From positions 1-51,654 of IMG/VR virus record IMGVR_UViG_3300036985_007573: a DNA stretch of 51,654 nucleotides; one strand, given 5' to 3'. The notes under the pieces are model-generated. The model was not told the DNA's origin and did not search any database. It worked only from the letters and a program-made list of their open reading frames with translations. Below, one piece after another: positions 46,317 through 51,654 of this stretch. Position numbers and translations under genes: made by a program. This stretch comes from a virus. The first letter of the stretch is position 1. Every line of letters begins with the position of its first letter.

Positions 46317-48551
46317 ATGGACGATCGATATCATGTGGTGGTCGGAGTCGCCGGAGCCGGCAAAACGGCGATGGCCATGGACCTGCTGGAACAACATCTC
46401 AAGGAAGGCCTCAAGTTCTGGGAAGTCGGATTCCTTAGCTTCTCCCGTGCTGCCTGCTCCGAAGCCGTCAGCCGGGCCGCGAAGATTACCGGGGAAGCGG
46501 AAGATCGCTTGACAGCGAGCGGATATTATAAGACAATCCACGCAGCCGCTGTACGCGCTCTCGGAATCGATGCTAAAACGATTCTGGATCCCGACAGCAA
46601 AGATGGGCAAGAGTGGTACACCGAACACCTCGGAGTCCCGAGAGGTGGAGAAAAAGGAACACTCGCCTGGAGAGTCGGCAGAATCCTCGAAAAGTGGGAT
46701 ATCGCCCGACAACAGGTCTGGGAAATCGTCAGTCCGGTGAATCCGACAGACAGTCAGCTTGCAACGCCTGCAACGCCCATTAACGCCCGCGCAACGCCCG
46801 ATTTTGATCGGGCGTGCGCGCGTTCCAGCAATGAAAACACTAGCGAAAGTGATGCTGCGCACGCCGAATCACGCCCGTTCCTATTACATATAGGAGATAT
46901 GGAATCAAATAACACAACGACCGGTACTCGCGAAAATGGGCGTTGCAGCGTTGCAGAATTATATAACCCTATATGGAATAAGGATTTACGAGCGCACACA
47001 CCCCCCCCTGACTGGCGTTGCGCAGGCGTTGCAGGCGCTGCGCAGGACGGAGTTACGGAAGGAAAGGAGGGTAAACCAGTATTGAGCAAATGGATTGACG
47101 GCGTTGATGATCCGGACTTCGCCCGGGACATCGTCGGACGGTTCGAACGGGCCAAACTCCTTTGGGGCCGGAACGACTTTACCGACATCCTGCTGAAGTA
47201 TGCAGGGATCAAATACCACGAAGGACTCCTGCTGCCCTCGCTGCCTGTCGGTTCCGAACCGGACGAAGTGAAGGTGTGGTTCGTCGACGAAGCTCAGGAC
47301 TGTTCTCAGCTCCTCTGGCTCGTCGTGGACAGGCTCGCCAACCAATCGGAGAAAATTTATCTGCTTGGAGACCCATACCAGAGCGTATACCGCTTTCTGG
47401 GGGCTGATCCCGATGAATTGCTCGGACGGCAGAACGAATCGCGCCAGCGGGGCTCCTACACGCTCCTGAATAGGACGTGGAGAAACCCGGCGCAGGTGAT
47501 TGAGTGGGGAGAGTCGGTATTGTCAGAGCAAGAGAGTTATAGGTCCAGAAATCCATTTTCAGAACATGATGCCGGATCCGTAGGTCTTGTCGAGTGGAAC
47601 GACTTCGTTTACCGAATCCACGATCTCGCAAACATCGATACTATGATTCTCGGACGCACATGGTTCTCGCTGGAGAAGGTGCAGCGAGCACTCAACGAAC
47701 GAGGAATACCCTGGGCCTCAGTCGCAGAGAAACATGCCTCGAAATGGCAGGCACCGGCCAAACTGGCCTTCGTCCTCGTCATGCGGGAGCTGATCGCCGG
47801 GATCCCAATCTCCGAACAGGACTGGCGCAGAGTCACCGAAACCCTGCCACAGAAGTTCCAGGGTGAAGAACTGTTCCGCCGAGGCGAAAAGGCCAAATGG
47901 AAGAAATTCGCCTGCAGCCACGATCCACAGAAAACCCTGGCAGAAGTTGAACAGTGGGGAGCCACCCCGTATTTTCAGCAGTTCGCCACCGAAGGACGGT
48001 GGAAAGAAGATATGTTCCTCCTCATTGACCATGCCATCGAGAAGTACGGAATCGATGCCGTCCGAAAGCCACGGATCCGTTTGGGCACGGCACACGCCGT
48101 CAAAGGCATGGAAGCCAAAGTCGTCTATTGCCTCGCTGCTTCCACTGAGGCTTCCCAAAATGCCGATCCTAGGGAAGAATGCTGCCTGAAGTACGTGACA
48201 ATCACCAGAGCCTCTGCAGACTATAGACTTGTGGTCGACGATGCCGACGTGGTTCGGGGCAAACCACTCTTCTGGGCCGCCCCGAAAGATTTCCGGGGCT
48301 ACGACCGAAAACAGGAGTTCATCGATGCGAGAATCAAGGATTCAAAAGAAGATCACCGATTGGCTGACCTCGCAGAATATCTGGTGGATGAAAGCCCACC
48401 AAACGAACTTCAGCCGCTCCGGGATCCCGGACCTGATAGTCTGCCTCGACGGCAGGTTCCTGTCGCTGGAAGTCAAGACGGAAACCGGCAATCCGACCCC
48501 CCTGCAGATGCGGGAGAGGGAGAAGATCTTGAAGAGTGGTGGAACATGTGA
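46317..48551 (+). CDS. UvrD/Rep-family helicase
   Basis: A 744-residue superfamily 1 helicase: motif I GVAGAGKT (10-17), Ia LSFSRAA, Ic-like KTIHAAAVRALG, II FVDEAQD (about 325), III GDPYQSVYRF (about 352), IV TWRNP (about 387), V/VI GTAHAVKGMEAKVV (about 590) and VTITRAS (about 627). It would unwind DNA in replication or recombination. Residues 147-243 are a low-complexity insert of odd composition whose DNA looks like an origin or mobile insert. The last 75 residues share DNA with the VRR-NUC gene. ATG 46317 has AAGGA 8 bases upstream; an in-frame poly-Leu extension is not favoured. Confidence 0.85.
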   Translation: MDDRYHVVVGVAGAGKTAMAMDLLEQHLKEGLKFWEVGFLSFSRAACSEAVSRAAKITGEAEDRLTASGYYKTIHAAAVRALGIDAKTILDPDSKDGQEWYTEHLGVPRGGEKGTLAWRVGRILEKWDIARQQVWEIVSPVNPTDSQLATPATPINARATPDFDRACARSSNENTSESDAAHAESRPFLLHIGDMESNNTTTGTRENGRCSVAELYNPIWNKDLRAHTPPPDWRCAGVAGAAQDGVTEGKEGKPVLSKWIDGVDDPDFARDIVGRFERAKLLWGRNDFTDILLKYAGIKYHEGLLLPSLPVGSEPDEVKVWFVDEAQDCSQLLWLVVDRLANQSEKIYLLGDPYQSVYRFLGADPDELLGRQNESRQRGSYTLLNRTWRNPAQVIEWGESVLSEQESYRSRNPFSEHDAGSVGLVEWNDFVYRIHDLANIDTMILGRTWFSLEKVQRALNERGIPWASVAEKHASKWQAPAKLAFVLVMRELIAGIPISEQDWRRVTETLPQKFQGEELFRRGEKAKWKKFACSHDPQKTLAEVEQWGATPYFQQFATEGRWKEDMFLLIDHAIEKYGIDAVRKPRIRLGTAHAVKGMEAKVVYCLAASTEASQNADPREECCLKYVTITRASADYRLVVDDADVVRGKPLFWAAPKDFRGYDRKQEFIDARIKDSKEDHRLADLAEYLVDESPPNELQPLRDPGPDSLPRRQVPVAGSQDGNRQSDPPADAGEGEDLEEWWNM
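46758..47047. other. Origin-like or mobile insert inside the helicase gene
   Basis: The left flank has GCAACGCC at 46761, 46770 and 46791 with a degenerate copy at 46780. The right flank has the opposite orientation, GGCGTTGC at 46939, 47014 and 47025, plus GCGTTGC at 46948 and a variant at 47034. Between them is an A/T-rich core (about 46880-46985) with a hairpin CCTAT-TACAT-ATAGG. A perfect palindrome ACGCCCGAT-TTTG-ATCGGGCGT lies at 46794-46815. Iterons, an AT-rich core and a palindrome inside a replication gene recall the lambda origin in gene O. A TIR-bearing small insert is the alternative. Confidence 0.5.
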
Positions 48552-48615
48552 GATCGCCCGATCGCTCGCCGAAGTCAAAAAACTCGTAAAGGAAATGCAA
48601 AGTGAGCGAATTTGA
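48325..48615 (+). CDS. VRR-NUC nuclease
   Basis: A 96-residue stand-alone VRR-NUC domain: SGIPDLIVCLDGRFLSLEVK with D36, E49 and K51 of the PD-(D/E)xK centre, and the conserved Q61 after TGNPTPL. It probably cuts branched or single-stranded DNA. The gene overlaps the helicase 3' end by 227 bases in a different frame; both products look genuine, at least up to the end of the helicase core. It overlaps the next start by 14 bases. Confidence 0.85.
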   Translation: MRESRIQKKITDWLTSQNIWWMKAHQTNFSRSGIPDLIVCLDGRFLSLEVKTETGNPTPLQMREREKILKSGGTCEIARSLAEVKKLVKEMQSERI

Positions 48616-48904
48616 TCAGCCGGGAATTCCCCGGAGTACGACACTGCAGATGATGACCGTCAAACGGTACGGAGTCTCAGCAAGACTCAAACAAAACGCC
48701 CTCGACTACCTCGAACGGACGATCGAAGATCCGAAGGCTCCCGATGGATCGAAAATGAAAGCCATCGAGTGCATACTCAAAATGGACATGATCGACCTCG
48801 CGATGCAGAAAGATGATGCTGCTACCACTGCTGCCACCGCTGCTGCCCCTGCTATGGTGCTGCTGCTGCCGCCGAACGGTACTGAGCACAACATCGATCG
48901 GTAA
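48602..48904 (+). CDS. 100-residue protein with Ala/Thr-rich tail
   Basis: A GTG start inside the nuclease gene. The core (VSARLKQNALDYLERTIEDP, then KMKAIECILKMDMIDLAMQK) is helical and resembles the style of phage proteins placed near packaging or replication genes. The tail (TTAATAAAPAMVLLLPP) is encoded by CTG/GCT-rich DNA. It is the last rightward gene and is followed by a hairpin. Confidence 0.55.
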   Translation: MSEFDQPGIPRSTTLQMMTVKRYGVSARLKQNALDYLERTIEDPKAPDGSKMKAIECILKMDMIDLAMQKDDAATTAATAAAPAMVLLLPPNGTEHNIDR

Positions 48905-48910
48905 ACGACA

Positions 48911-48942
48911 GAACCCCCGGAGAATCGCTTCCCCGGGGGTTC
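48911..48942. terminator. Shared hairpin between convergent operons
   Basis: GAACCCCCGG (48911-48920) pairs with CCGGGGGTTC (48933-48942), a perfect 10-bp stem with a 12-base loop. T-rich text follows on the plus side (CTGTTTGCT); the minus side is weaker. It lies between the ends of the rightward operon (48904) and the leftward operon (48950). Confidence 0.65.
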
Positions 48943-48949
48943 CTGTTTG

Positions 48950-49153
48950 CTATGACCATCGGCCGCCGCCAACCCGCCGTTCCGTGACCGTCTCCCGGGT
49001 CTCGGAGTCGTAAATCCTGATCTTATGATCCACAAAACCCCGCCCAAATATCCGAGCCGCCTGCCTTTTGGCCTGCTCAAGGTCGTCACTCACCTCAATT
49101 GAGTAGTGACTTGCAATGCTGCTGTGAACCACGGTTGCTCTGTACTTTGACAC
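48950..49153 (-). CDS. 67-residue protein, unknown
   Basis: A GTG start with AGGAG 7 bases upstream. MSKYRATVVHSSIASHYSIE, then a helix (DLEQAKRQAARIFGRGF) and a strand/basic end. The beta-alpha-beta look is common in tiny phage proteins. It is the last gene of the leftward operon. Confidence 0.6.
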   Translation of the reverse strand: MSKYRATVVHSSIASHYSIEVSDDLEQAKRQAARIFGRGFVDHKIRIYDSETRETVTERRVGGGRWS

Positions 49154-49163
49154 GCTGATGCTC

Positions 49164-49340
49164 CTATCGGATGGAAAGAACATGACGGGCAGACAGGCCA
49201 CGCCAAAAATTGCTGTGATCGGCACAATGAGGTTTCCGGCTGCAGATGTCAGCAGCCAACATTCGCAGGGATGACTTCCGATGCGGGGACAGGTTCCGGA
49301 ATCGGTCCTGCTGTGCCTCTATTCTCTGGGCAACACTCAT
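49164..49340 (-). CDS. 58-residue basic protein
   Basis: MSVAQRIEAQQDRFRNLSPH, then cysteine/arginine-rich text. The ribosome site (AAGGA, 10 bases away) is only fair. It lies between two better supported genes, 13 and 10 bases from each, which favours it. Function unknown. Confidence 0.45.
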   Translation of the reverse strand: MSVAQRIEAQQDRFRNLSPHRKSSLRMLAADICSRKPHCADHSNFWRGLSARHVLSIR

Positions 49341-49353
49341 CGGACTTGGATCC

Positions 49354-49749
49354 TTATTCTGTGAGGACAAGGGGATGCGGAGCATGGACAGGGCCACCAG
49401 ACCACCCGGGGATTTCCATCAGCTGCGCCAGAATCGTCCGACTCAGCCTGACAGTAAGGTTCTCCCGGAACAGGGATCGTGTGTTCGGAGAGTTCTGCCA
49501 GAACTCTTCTGCGTTGTTCTCAGGGTCCACTGAGGCCAGTACAGAGACTTCCCGGGCGACAGCATCAATCTGTCGCAACCCCAGCACACCGGACTCAGTC
49601 AGGGCAATCCGGCGATACAGCCGCTCACAGTTGCCAGTTGCCAGGCATCTCCGGATCTCAACTCTCAGGCCAGCGTTCCCCCGGCCGGGAAAATTCCGGG
49701 AGATAGCCGCATTGATTTTCTTGTGTTCATCAATCAAAAGACAAAACAT
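49354..49749 (-). CDS. 131-residue protein, unknown
   Basis: MFCLLIDEHKKINAAISRNF, then a helical domain (ERLYRRIALTESGVLGLRQI) and AEEFWQNSPNTRSLFREN. AGGAG lies upstream inside a shared leader cassette. No motif was found. Confidence 0.55.
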   Translation of the reverse strand: MFCLLIDEHKKINAAISRNFPGRGNAGLRVEIRRCLATGNCERLYRRIALTESGVLGLRQIDAVAREVSVLASVDPENNAEEFWQNSPNTRSLFRENLTVRLSRTILAQLMEIPGWSGGPVHAPHPLVLTE

Positions 49750-49836
49750 TGAATCGAACTCCTATTGTGGGTGAAATGAAGTCCCGCCGGAACACTCCGG
49801 CGGGATGGTGCTGCTGCTGCTGCTGCTGCTGCTGAC
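49750..49836 (-). repeat. Hairpin-leader cassette, copy 4, with CTG tract
   Basis: On the minus strand this gap reads a CAG tract, then a perfect 10-bp hairpin (TCCCGCCGGA at 49782-49791 with TCCGGCGGGA at 49796-49805, four-base loop), then ACTTCATTTCACCC and an AGGAG ribosome site for the gene at 49749. It has the longest inner tract, about eight CTG on the plus strand. Confidence 0.9.
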
Positions 49837-49843
49837 GGGGGTA

Positions 49844-50068
49844 TTATGCGTTGGCGGACTGAATTCTTTCCCAAACACTATCAGCCAATTTCCGAAACTG
49901 CCCGTTGCCCATTATGATGTCAAAGGCATTCTCCATTTCCACCCCAGATTTCACCAGCGTGTTAATGCACAGCCCGATGATCGCGCTCCGTGTGGCGTCA
50001 TCGTTCTTCAGTTGAACGCCACTTTCAGACAGGAACTTTGCAACTGCGTTGAGAAGCTCTGTGTTCAT
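49844..50068 (-). CDS. 74-residue helical protein
   Basis: MNTELLNAVAKFLSESGVQL, then TRSAIIGLCINTLVKSGVEM and a final helix. AAAGGA lies upstream. Its leader holds one copy of the hairpin cassette. Small size and helical text suggest a DNA-binding or inhibitor protein, not proven. Confidence 0.6.
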   Translation of the reverse strand: MNTELLNAVAKFLSESGVQLKNDDATRSAIIGLCINTLVKSGVEMENAFDIIMGNGQFRKLADSVWERIQSANA

Positions 50069-50139
50069 CTTCGATTTCCTTTGCGATTCGGACGAATGAA
50101 GTCCCGCCGGAACACTCCGGCGGGATGGTGCTGCTGCTG
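50069..50139 (-). repeat. Hairpin-leader cassette, copy 3
   Basis: The same 10-bp hairpin at 50102-50125 and a short CTG tract (plus strand), but the ribosome-site half differs (AAAGGAAATCG in place of ACAGGAGTTC). It precedes the gene at 50068. Confidence 0.9.
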
Positions 50140-50148
50140 ACGGGGGTG

Positions 50149-50538
50149 TCAGTATTCGGATGGGAGCATTATTGCCCACCTTGCGGAATCGGCTCGCCCA
50201 ACCCACAGACTCACCGATTCGCCGTCAAAGTGCTCGAAGAAATCCGTGAACTCGATTTTCTGCCTCACGGCAGGCTCTTCCCCGGAATCCGCTCGGCACT
50301 CCAGCACAGCACCGCATTTCGTCTTCCGAAGTGTCCAGAACTGCAGATCCTGCAGGCGACAGTCCTTCCGGACAGCCTTCGCATGATGCGAAGCAATGGC
50401 ATCCAGCAGCCAGAACGCAGAGCATTTTCGCGCCAAGTGATGCACGCCCTCCGTCATGACGTGATAGCGGAACAGGCCTGACCACTGGTGGAAAGTCTCA
50501 GAACCAGTGAAATGACAGAGATCGGAAGTGGTAAGCAT
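50149..50538 (-). CDS. DUF6876-like protein
   Basis: A 129-residue protein with LCHFTGSETFHQW, VHHLARKCSAFWLLDAIASH, FWTLRK and a final EFTDFFEHFDGESVSLWVG, then LPSEY. These phrases match the DUF6876 layout found in phages and plasmids. Function unknown. AGGAG lies 9 bases upstream, in the shared leader. Confidence 0.7.
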   Translation of the reverse strand: MLTTSDLCHFTGSETFHQWSGLFRYHVMTEGVHHLARKCSAFWLLDAIASHHAKAVRKDCRLQDLQFWTLRKTKCGAVLECRADSGEEPAVRQKIEFTDFFEHFDGESVSLWVGRADSARWAIMLPSEY

Positions 50539-50610
50539 TGTCGAGAACTCCTGTTTTTGGGTGAAATGAAGTCCCGCCGGAACACTCCGGCGGGATGGTG
50601 CTGCTGCTGA
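50539..50610 (-). repeat. Hairpin-leader cassette, copy 2
   Basis: The hairpin lies at 50572-50595. The leader from the hairpin to the start codon (CACCCAAAAACAGGAGTTC) is almost the same as in copy 1. A short CTG tract lies at the distal side. It precedes the DUF6876-like gene. Confidence 0.9.
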
Positions 50611-50611
50611 C

Positions 50612-50926
50612 CTACTTTGCGATATCGTCCACAGACGCATCGCCGTTGCACAGAGCGTAAATCAGATCGCCGCTACTGTATTCGATGCCACGGTCTGTCT
50701 GATCTTCGGCGATGGCCTTCATTTTGCTCGGCGTGTACCCAGCATCCCGACAGGACTCTGCCGCGTCGGCATCCCAAAACCCAGCACTCATCCACGCTCC
50801 TGCCGCCGATACGCTGAAACGCTCTGCCCAATCTTCTGCGATGCTGTCAGGATTGCTGCCCGCGAAGAATTCGCCCCGGCTGATCAGTTCGTTTTTCATT
50901 GCTGCGATTTTTGCTGTTGTTGTCAT
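50612..50926 (-). CDS. 104-residue protein, unknown
   Basis: MTTTAKIAAMKNELISRGEF, then WAERFSVSAAGAWMSAGFWD and YTPSKMKAIAEDQTDRGIEY. The text suggests a helical, acidic protein. AGGAG in the shared leader cassette. Function unknown. Confidence 0.6.
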   Translation of the reverse strand: MTTTAKIAAMKNELISRGEFFAGSNPDSIAEDWAERFSVSAAGAWMSAGFWDADAAESCRDAGYTPSKMKAIAEDQTDRGIEYSSGDLIYALCNGDASVDDIAK

Positions 50927-50990
50927 TGTCGAGAACTCCTGTTTTTGGGTGAAACGAAGTCCCGCCGGAACACTCCGGCGGGATAGTGAA
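50927..50990 (-). repeat. Hairpin-leader cassette, copy 1
   Basis: The hairpin lies at 50960-50983 with the same loop, and the same CAAAAACAGGAGTTC leader follows. This copy has no CTG tract. It precedes the gene at 50926. Confidence 0.9.
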
Positions 50991-51003
50991 CGCTGACGGG
51001 GTG

Positions 51004-51243
51004 TCAGTTCGAGATAAACAGAGAATCCGGCCGGACCGGAAACCACGGTGAGGAGGAATTGATGTGTACGAATCGGCCACCACAGACTTCCCGGGAATAC
51101 CCGAGAACCTTGAATGGGCCAAACCAAAGGCCATACTCATTCAGAAAGTGGACCGTGCTGCCAATTTCAATTTCGCATGGCACTGGCGGCGTCGTGACCA
51201 TATCGTTGTTCGCGTAAAACTTTTCAATCACTGTCGCGGGCAT
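51004..51243 (-). CDS. 79-residue protein, first gene of the leftward operon
   Basis: MPATVIEKFYANNDMVTTPP, then a beta-rich SH3-like middle (IEIGSTVHFLNEYGLWFGPF and FVHINSSSPWFPV). AAAGGA lies about 8 bases upstream. It stands about 50 bases after a consensus promoter, so it is likely expressed early. Function unknown. Confidence 0.6.
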   Translation of the reverse strand: MPATVIEKFYANNDMVTTPPVPCEIEIGSTVHFLNEYGLWFGPFKVLGYSREVCGGRFVHINSSSPWFPVRPDSLFISN

Positions 51244-51301
51244 GAATGATTTCCTTTGAGCACTCGGTTCGGGTAAAACTGACTTAGTCATCACTCTGGT
51301 G

Positions 51302-51330
51302 AGTATATCGGCACTCTGTTTGATTGTCAA
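51302..51330 (-). promoter_or_regulatory. Consensus sigma70-type promoter, leftward
   Basis: On the minus strand TTGACA (51330-51325), 17 bases, TATACT (51307-51302). It would start transcription near 51295 and drive the seven leftward genes. It is the best leftward promoter in the window. Confidence 0.75.
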
Positions 51331-51343
51331 AAGTGTTTGCGAT

Positions 51344-51376
51344 AAAAAACACCGATAATCTTTTAGATCGTCGGTG
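51344..51376 (-). terminator. Intrinsic terminator upstream of the leftward promoter
   Basis: A 12-bp stem on the minus strand with one mismatch and one G-U, loop of three bases, then six T. It would stop transcripts from further right and insulate the promoter at 51302. Confidence 0.7.

Positions 51377-51654
<278 letters not shown>

Overview
This window looks like most of the genome of a long-tailed, dsDNA-packaging bacteriophage (siphovirus-like), or a very large contig of one. It carries a terminase large subunit, portal, prohead protease/scaffold, major capsid protein, a tail chaperone pair with a probable programmed -1 frameshift, an 874-residue tape measure, fibre-like proteins, a lysis cassette and a replication/recombination arm. 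I see no tail sheath, baseplate wedge, ribosomal RNA or housekeeping gene. A secreted protein with a canonical PEP-CTERM anchor, a CsrA-like regulator and a style of many tiny zinc-ribbon genes suggest a host that uses exosortase sorting. Planctomycetes or a related PVC/Gram-negative lineage are my best guess, by inference only. Both ends of the window lie in tandem repeats (a 31-bp repeat on the left, a CTG run on the right), so it probably stops at assembly breaks and not at true genome ends. No DNA polymerase, ligase, integrase or lysogeny repressor is recognisable.

Layout. 1-270: tandem repeats and leader. 271-7000: packaging and head genes in canonical order, ended by an intrinsic terminator at 6956-6989. 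7007-15883: head completion, tail tube, chaperones G/GT, tape measure and distal tail proteins, many unusually rich in cysteine. 15880-19676: a translationally coupled cassette of three glycosyltransferase-like proteins, a SAM methyltransferase and a 2OG-Fe(II) oxygenase. 19673-23639: membrane proteins, a small holin-like protein, a papain-fold peptidase that probably serves as endolysin, and a thioredoxin-fold lipoprotein. 23636-27362: fibre/adhesin-like proteins, one with three near-identical 58-residue repeats.

27327-31895 is a leftward block: HNH/AP2-type zinc protein, a conserved phage replication-region protein, a tRNA-like element, a Gp157-like protein, a SNF2-type helicase, an unknown gene and csrA. 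From 32044 to 48904 transcription is rightward again: primase-polymerase, PEP-CTERM protein, excisionase-like HTH, DnaQ exonuclease, staphylococcal-nuclease-like enzyme, DUF1353 and DUF3310 proteins, a long run of small overlapping genes, a membrane-anchored coiled-coil protein with three copies of a small beta module, a UvrD-family helicase with an origin-like insert, and a VRR-NUC nuclease. 48950-51243 is a leftward operon of seven small genes. It has its own consensus promoter, and four of its gene gaps carry copies of one hairpin-plus-leader cassette.

The genes are tightly packed, with ATGA, GTGA and TAATG junctions nearly everywhere, so translational coupling is likely. Transcription seems to be organised by a few sigma70-like promoters, some of which lie directly on or against intrinsic terminators, and by many GC-rich leader hairpins. 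The most distinctive signals are the G/GT frameshift site, the phage csrA with a candidate target hairpin in the next gene's leader, the D-armless tRNA-like element, the PEP-CTERM cargo, the glycan-modification cassette, the origin-like insert inside the helicase gene, and the hairpin/CTG cassettes of the right arm. All calls are from reading the sequence. No database search was run.
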